DNA of 8,417 nt from CAG-841 sp963614875 (GTDB lineage Bacteria > Bacillota > Clostridia > Oscillospirales > CAG-272), in contig CAVEFC010000047.1 of the NCBI GenBank assembly GCA_963614875.1, forward strand, positions 1 through 8,417, read 5' to 3'. Numbering within the stretch: position 1 is the first letter of the stretch; every line of letters begins with the position of its first letter. Positions 4,690-8,417 of the stretch are shown here, in pieces. The translations under genes were made by a program, and so were the position numbers. The notes under the pieces were generated by a model, which saw nothing but the letters and a program-made list of their open reading frames with translations, ran no database searches and was not told the DNA's origin.

Positions 4690-7203
4690 ATGAAAAAAAT
4701 GCTTTGCGTGGACGGAAATTCAATAATCAACCGCGCTTATTACGGAATACGCAATCTTACCGCGCACGACGGAACGCCGACAAATGCAATCTACGGAATG
4801 ATAAATATACTTTACCGTCATATGACGGAGCTCGAGCCCGATTATTTTGTCGTTGCGTTTGACGTTCATGCGCCGACTTTCCGCCATAAGATGTTTCCCG
4901 AATATAAAGCGGGAAGGCACGCAACTCCTCCGGATCTGCTTGCGCAGTTTGCTCCGGCAAAGGAATGTCTTGAAGCTATGGGCGCGCACTGCGTCGAACG
5001 CACCGGCTACGAAGCAGACGATATTTTGGGCACATATTCGCGCATATGCGCCGAAAACGGAATAGAAACCTATATAGTTACGGGAGATAAAGACTCTCTT
5101 CAGCTTATTGACGACAATACTACCGTTCTGCTTGCCACGACGGGAGAATCGGTAAGATACGACAGGGCGGCTTTCCGTGCGAGATACGGCGTCGATCCGT
5201 CGCAGTTTGTGGATATGAAGGCGCTTATGGGCGACAGCTCCGACAATATTCCCGGGGCAGCCGGAATAGGCGAGGTCACGGCGGGAAAGCTGATAGCCGA
5301 ATACGGAAGCATCGACGCCCTTTATGAAAATCTTGAAGAAAAAAAGCTTTCGGCTGTTACGAAGTCAAAGCTTATCGCAGGCAGGGATACGGTTTATCTT
5401 TCGCAGAAGCTTGCCCGCATAGACCGCAACGTTCAGTTTCTTCCGTCGCTCGAAAGGCTTGCATACGCGGGCCCCGACCGCAAAGCGCTTTACGCGCTTT
5501 TCCGACGTCTTGATTTCACGCTGCTTATCAAACGCTTCGGGCTTGAGGACGAAGCCGGCGGCGGCAAAGCTCCGGAGCTGCCGGACGTCGTGAGGGCGGA
5601 CGCCTCCGCCCTCAAGGTCGGGGCGAAATACGGCTGCGCGATAGATCCAGACAACGATGAAATTTACCTTTCGGGCGACGGGAAACTGATGGTAATAGAC
5701 GGTATAAAGGAAAACAGAGAGCTCCTCTGCGGAGGAGCGGATCTTGTCTGCTACGATCTGAAAGAATACTGTCACAGGCTTGAAAAATACGGTATGGATT
5801 TTTCCTCCTGCAAGGATGACGTAATGCTTATGGCATACGTTTGCGTGGGCGGAACGTCGGATGTGTCGCTTGCCAAGCTTGTAAGCAAGTATTTCTGCAC
5901 GGAGGTCGTTGACAGCGCCTCCGAGGCTTATTACGTCGGAGAGCTGTATAAGGCTTTGGCGGACGAGCTTGAAAAAACGGAGCAGACAAAGCTTTACAAA
6001 AGCATAGAGCTTCCGCTTGCAAGAGTGCTTTACGAAATGGAAAGCGAAGGCTTCAAGGTGGATACTGCGCATCTTGCCGAATTTTCAAAGGCTCTCGGAA
6101 AAGCGCAGGATGAGCTGAGCAATGAGATATACGGGCTTGCCGGCGAAGAATTCAATATAAATTCGCCGCGACAGCTCGGAACGATATTGTTTGAAAAAAT
6201 GAAGCTTCCCGCAGGCAAAAAGACGAAAAGCGGATATTCGACGAGTGCCGAGGTTCTTGAAGCGCTCCGCCCGTTTTCGCCGATAATAGATTTTATTCTC
6301 GAATACCGCGTTACAGGAAAGCTCAAAAGCGCTTATGCCGACGGTCTTATTGCCGCCGCCGACAAAAACGGCAGAGTCCATACAAGATTCAGGCAGGCAC
6401 TTACCGCCACGGGCAGACTTTCGTCAACCGAGCCGAATTTACAGAACATTCCGATAAAAACCGAGCTGGGAAGACAGTTCCGCAAGTTTTTTATCCCGAC
6501 GGACGAAAGCCGCGTGCTTATAGACGCGGATTATTCTCAGATAGAGCTGCGCCTTCTCTGTGCGCTTTCGGGCGATGAAAATATGCACGAAGCGTTTCTT
6601 TCGGGCTTCGATATACATTCATCGACGGCTATGAAAATTTTCGGCGTTCCGAAGGACGAGGTTACGATAGAGATGCGTAAAAAAGCAAAAGCGATAAACT
6701 TCGGAATAATGTACGGAATGGGAGAATTTTCTCTTGCCGAGGATATGCACACGACGCGCAAGCAGGCAGCCGAGTATATAAAAAATTATCTTCAGAGCTA
6801 TCCGAAGGTGAAGGAATATCTTTCCGGAGTTGTGGAGCAGGCCAAAAAGGACGGCTACGTTACCACGCTTTTCGGACGCAGGCGGTATATTCCGGAGCTT
6901 GCTTCAAACAGAAGAAACGAGGTTGCGTTCGGAGAAAGAGTTGCGATGAACAGTCCCATTCAGGGAACAGCCGCCGATATAATAAAGCTTGCGATGGTTG
7001 CCGTCGATAACCGACTGAAAGAAGAAAAGCTTGACGCAAGGCTTTTGCTTCAGGTGCACGACGAGCTTATTGTCGAGGCTTCGAAGTCGTGCGCGGACAA
7101 AGCCGCGGAAATACTGAAGCACGAAATGGAGCACGCCGTCGAGCTTTCCGTTCCGCTTACTGTTGAAATATCGCAGGGACAGAACTGGTATGAAGCCCAT
7201 TGA
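4690..7203 (+). CDS. polA: DNA polymerase I
   Basis: This 837-residue replication and repair polymerase removes RNA primers and fills gaps. Residues 1-290 are the 5' nuclease: Asp8 in VDGN, Asp58 in AFD, YEADD (107-111), TGDKD (131-135) and GDSSDNIPG (181-189) supply the metal-binding acids, with the helix-hairpin-helix around 190-205. Residues 300-430 occupy the place of the 3'-5' exonuclease but lack its DxE and other acidic residues, so proofreading is probably absent, as in several Firmicute and Thermus enzymes. The polymerase domain (about 435-837) is intact: TGRLSSTEPNLQNIP (574-588), motif A DYSQIELR with Asp614 and Glu619, motif B with Arg663, Lys667, Phe671 and Tyr675, and motif C VHDE with His790 and Asp791. 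GAGGA 10 bases before the ATG supports the start; a second ATG lies three codons in. The length is near the usual 830-930. Confidence 0.98.
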   Translation: MKKMLCVDGNSIINRAYYGIRNLTAHDGTPTNAIYGMINILYRHMTELEPDYFVVAFDVHAPTFRHKMFPEYKAGRHATPPDLLAQFAPAKECLEAMGAHCVERTGYEADDILGTYSRICAENGIETYIVTGDKDSLQLIDDNTTVLLATTGESVRYDRAAFRARYGVDPSQFVDMKALMGDSSDNIPGAAGIGEVTAGKLIAEYGSIDALYENLEEKKLSAVTKSKLIAGRDTVYLSQKLARIDRNVQFLPSLERLAYAGPDRKALYALFRRLDFTLLIKRFGLEDEAGGGKAPELPDVVRADASALKVGAKYGCAIDPDNDEIYLSGDGKLMVIDGIKENRELLCGGADLVCYDLKEYCHRLEKYGMDFSSCKDDVMLMAYVCVGGTSDVSLAKLVSKYFCTEVVDSASEAYYVGELYKALADELEKTEQTKLYKSIELPLARVLYEMESEGFKVDTAHLAEFSKALGKAQDELSNEIYGLAGEEFNINSPRQLGTILFEKMKLPAGKKTKSGYSTSAEVLEALRPFSPIIDFILEYRVTGKLKSAYADGLIAAADKNGRVHTRFRQALTATGRLSSTEPNLQNIPIKTELGRQFRKFFIPTDESRVLIDADYSQIELRLLCALSGDENMHEAFLSGFDIHSSTAMKIFGVPKDEVTIEMRKKAKAINFGIMYGMGEFSLAEDMHTTRKQAAEYIKNYLQSYPKVKEYLSGVVEQAKKDGYVTTLFGRRRYIPELASNRRNEVAFGERVAMNSPIQGTAADIIKLAMVAVDNRLKEEKLDARLLLQVHDELIVEASKSCADKAAEILKHEMEHAVELSVPLTVEISQGQNWYEAH

Positions 7204-7218
7204 CGAATAAAAACAAAG

Positions 7219-7252
7219 ATCGCCTCAAACAATATTGTCTGAGGTGATTTTT
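7219..7252 (+). terminator. Hairpin after polA, overlapping the next ribosome site
   Basis: ATCGCCTCA (7219-7227) pairs with TGAGGTGAT (7240-7248, one G-U), with an inner ACAAT/ATTGT repeat, followed by five Ts (7248-7252). It lies 15 bases past the polA stop, as a terminator would. Its 3' arm contains GAGGTGA, the likely ribosome site of the next gene, so it may act as a partial terminator and a translation lock at once. Confidence 0.65.
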
Positions 7253-7254
7253 AT

Positions 7255-7695
7255 ATGAAAAAGCTTATTGCTGTTTTTGCGGCGGCTGTTTTTCTGTGCG
7301 GATGCGCGCAGACAAAAGAAATTGATTTTACCGATATGTCGTCAGCTCTTGCCGCGGCGAGCGGGAGAGAGCTTTCGCAAAAGAATATTGAATGTGACGA
7401 CGCTTATGTGGCGGGAATTTCCGAAAAAACTTATAGCGGCTGTGTGGAGAGTGCCGCGGTTTTTTCTCCCGACTTTTCTTCCGACGGGTTTGAAATGACC
7501 TTGATAAAGACGAAAAACGCAAATGACGCCGCAATAATCCGCGCGGAAATGGAAAGCGGATACGAAGCGCCTCCGTGCGATCCGGCGGAAAATATACGCT
7601 TTGTCTGCGACGGCTGTTATGTAATACGGGTAAAGGGAAAGACTTCTGACACGGACAGAATATGCGACGAGTTCAAAGCGCGTATGCGCGGATAG
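7255..7695 (+). CDS. Small cysteine-rich lipoprotein of unknown function
   Basis: This 146-residue exported protein starts with MKK, has a hydrophobic core and a lipobox-like LCGC with Cys17 as the lipid site (Cys at -2 is unusual). The mature part has six further cysteines (47, 63, 108, 118, 121, 137), including a CxxC at 118-121, and no membrane segment after the signal. The pattern, with an N-terminal SALAAA helix, a later helix with NANDAAIIRAEMESGYE (88-104) and a C-terminal YVIRVKG strand, loosely recalls the DUF4358 lipoproteins of Clostridia, but I am not sure of that match. GAGGTGA is 7 bases before the ATG. The gene is only 51 bp from polA, so it may be read partly from the polA promoter. 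No function can be assigned. Confidence 0.8.
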   Translation: MKKLIAVFAAAVFLCGCAQTKEIDFTDMSSALAAASGRELSQKNIECDDAYVAGISEKTYSGCVESAAVFSPDFSSDGFEMTLIKTKNANDAAIIRAEMESGYEAPPCDPAENIRFVCDGCYVIRVKGKTSDTDRICDEFKARMRG

Positions 7696-7704
7696 CTTTG
7701 CGTA

Positions 7705-7751
7705 AAAAACACATATATTTTTATTCCGTTTCTATTGAAATATGTGTTTTT
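7705..7751. terminator. Two-way terminator after the lipoprotein gene
   Basis: AAAAACACATAT (7705-7716) pairs perfectly with ATATGTGTTTTT (7740-7751) across a 23-base AT-rich loop. It starts 9 bases past the lipoprotein stop and has T-runs in both orientations. The stem is AT-rich, so it may be leaky. The -35 box of the next promoter overlaps its 3' arm. Confidence 0.7.
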
Positions 7752-7763
7752 CCGTGATATAAT
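7735..7763 (+). promoter_or_regulatory. Promoter of folT
   Basis: TTGAAA (7735-7740), a 17-bp spacer and TATAAT (7758-7763), preceded by TGA at 7755-7757 (extended -10), predict a transcript starting near 7770, just before the riboswitch. A second TATAAT (7772-7777) has no good -35 and would start too close to the aptamer. Confidence 0.78.
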
Positions 7764-7780
7764 CAACTTGATATAATATT

Positions 7781-7882
7781 GGACAGAGTAAGGTGCGCCG
7801 CGTAAAGTGCCGGAGATACGGGGAGTTGATCTCGGGACGAAAACGCTTATGCGTTGCGGTGGCGCGCCTGCATCCCGCTGTT
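7781..7882 (+). promoter_or_regulatory. Tetrahydrofolate (THF-I) riboswitch aptamer
   Basis: Conserved THF elements appear in order: AGAGTA in the 5' strand, GCGTAAAGTG, an ACGAAAACG segment, GCGGTGG, and CTGCATCCCG in the 3' strand. Helices can be drawn: P1 GACAG/CTGTT (7782-7786 with 7878-7882), P2 GTGCGCC/GGCGCGC (7793-7799 with 7861-7867) and P3 CCGGAGAT/ATCTCGGG (7810-7817 with 7829-7836). The P3 loop CGGGG (7819-7823) can form the family's pseudoknot with TCCCG (7873-7877). It senses reduced folates and here precedes a folate transporter gene, the classic context, where it lowers expression when folate is plentiful. Confidence 0.9.
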
Positions 7883-7957
7883 GCCGACGGGGAAAAGTGG
7901 TTTTTCTCCGGGTTTTTCCTTTGCGGCGGCAAGAAGATGCAACGAAAGGGGGAAACC
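7869..7957 (+). promoter_or_regulatory. THF riboswitch expression platform, ribosome-site sequestering
   Basis: GGTTTTTCCTTT (7911-7922) can pair over 12 bp with AAAGGGGGAAACC (7945-7957), hiding the folT ribosome site AAGGGGG. In competition, the aptamer 3' strand TGCATC (7869-7874) matches GATGCA (7936-7941), and TTGCCG (7881-7886) matches CGGCAA (7927-7932); these use bases needed for aptamer closure. The simplest reading is that ligand binding keeps the aptamer closed and the ribosome site hidden, while without ligand the alternative pairing opens it. A local hairpin CGGGGAAAA/TTTTCTCCG (7888-7910) before GGTTTTT could instead act as a terminator, so the control step is not settled. Confidence 0.6.
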
Positions 7958-7959
7958 GT

Positions 7960-8417
7960 ATGAACACGGCAAACAAAGAAATCGGAAGCTTTTCTTCACC
8001 GTTTGAAAAAGGCTATTGGAAATGCGCGGCGGCGGAATTCGGAAATTCGAGAACGATAGTTGTCGCGGCGATGATAACCGCGCTGCGTATAGTTATTCAG
8101 GGCATAAGTATTCCGATAATTCCGAACGTGCTTTATATTTCCGTGGGCTTTTTTGCGAATGCGCTCGGCTCGATGATATACGGTCCGCTCGTGGGACTTG
8201 TAAGCGGCGCGATAAGCGACACTGTCGGCGCGTTTCTGTTTCCTCAGGGGGATTATTTCTTTCCGTATATACTGACGGCTATGGCAAGCTCGTTTATATT
8301 CGGACTGTTTCTCTACCGCGCAAAGCTTTCCGCCGTCCGTATAATGACGGCGCGCTTTTCGGTTGTTCTGATATGCAATATATTTCTTACCCCGATAATA
8401 ATGCGATGGTATTACGC
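7960..8417 (+). CDS. folT: ECF folate transporter S component (partial, 3' end missing)
   Basis: The first 152 codons of a membrane protein that binds folate and docks with the shared ECF energising module (EcfT plus two ATPases, not in this window). After a hydrophilic start of about 30 residues come hydrophobic segments at roughly 31-50, 53-70, 72-88, 99-117 and 128-147. TALRIVIQGISIPIIPNVL (39-57) and the GPLVGLVSGAISDTVGAFLFP stretch (76-96) are typical of the FolT/RibU-like S-component fold, with a small-residue-rich first helix that contacts EcfT. The THF riboswitch in front singles out folate over riboflavin or other vitamins. The ATG is supported by AAGGGGG 7 bases upstream. The window ends inside the gene with the frame open. 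Confidence 0.9.
   Translation, partial: MNTANKEIGSFSSPFEKGYWKCAAAEFGNSRTIVVAAMITALRIVIQGISIPIIPNVLYISVGFFANALGSMIYGPLVGLVSGAISDTVGAFLFPQGDYFFPYILTAMASSFIFGLFLYRAKLSAVRIMTARFSVVLICNIFLTPIIMRWYY

Noticed and set aside
5365..6072. Minus-strand open frame inside polA
   Set aside because: It lies wholly within the PolA coding sequence, without its own promoter or recognisable domain.
1..8417. CRISPR array, integrase, phage or defence genes
   Set aside because: No regularly spaced repeats and no such protein families were seen; genes are metabolic, transport or housekeeping.

Overview
The window reads as chromosomal DNA from a low-to-mid GC Firmicute, most likely an anaerobic gut-type member of the Clostridia (Oscillospiraceae-like). 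This rests on a THF riboswitch in front of a folT-type gene, AGGAGG-type ribosome sites, consensus sigma-A promoters with 17-bp spacers, lipoproteins with Gram-positive style signals, and a PolA with a degenerate proofreading domain. The species cannot be fixed from the sequence.

Layout. Bases 1-304 hold no gene but are packed with hairpins and short inverted repeats; the last hairpin (236-278) is the terminator of the operon that follows. Bases 305-3069, minus strand, are a three-gene ABC importer operon (lipoprotein receptor, permease, ATPase) of the TrpXYZ / ABC_sub_bind type, associated with aromatic amino acids. Its 5' leader (about 3410-3192) is the most interesting part of the window. 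A strong promoter is followed by a 32-codon reading frame with four Tyr codons in seven (YYSFTYY), then three overlapping RNA pairings ending in an intrinsic terminator. Together these look like a classical ribosome-stalling transcription attenuator that senses tyrosine, a layout far less common in Firmicutes than the T-box.

A divergent promoter at 3539-3567 drives a short-chain dehydrogenase/reductase gene (3637-4416). A two-way terminator (4471-4500) separates it from a tRNA-Thr(GGT) gene on the minus strand. The tRNA promoter and the polA promoter are back to back, with -35 boxes only 8 bp apart. polA (4690-7203) encodes a full-length DNA polymerase I with 5' nuclease and polymerase domains but no recognisable 3'-5' exonuclease residues. 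It is followed by a small cysteine-rich lipoprotein gene (7255-7695), whose Shine-Dalgarno sequence lies inside a terminator-like hairpin.

The right end holds a promoter, a tetrahydrofolate riboswitch with a readable expression platform (7781-7957), and the first 152 codons of folT, the substrate-binding S component of an ECF folate transporter. The gene runs off the window.

Two nutrient uptake systems are therefore controlled by RNA in this window: an aromatic amino acid importer by a leader peptide attenuator, and a folate importer by a THF riboswitch.
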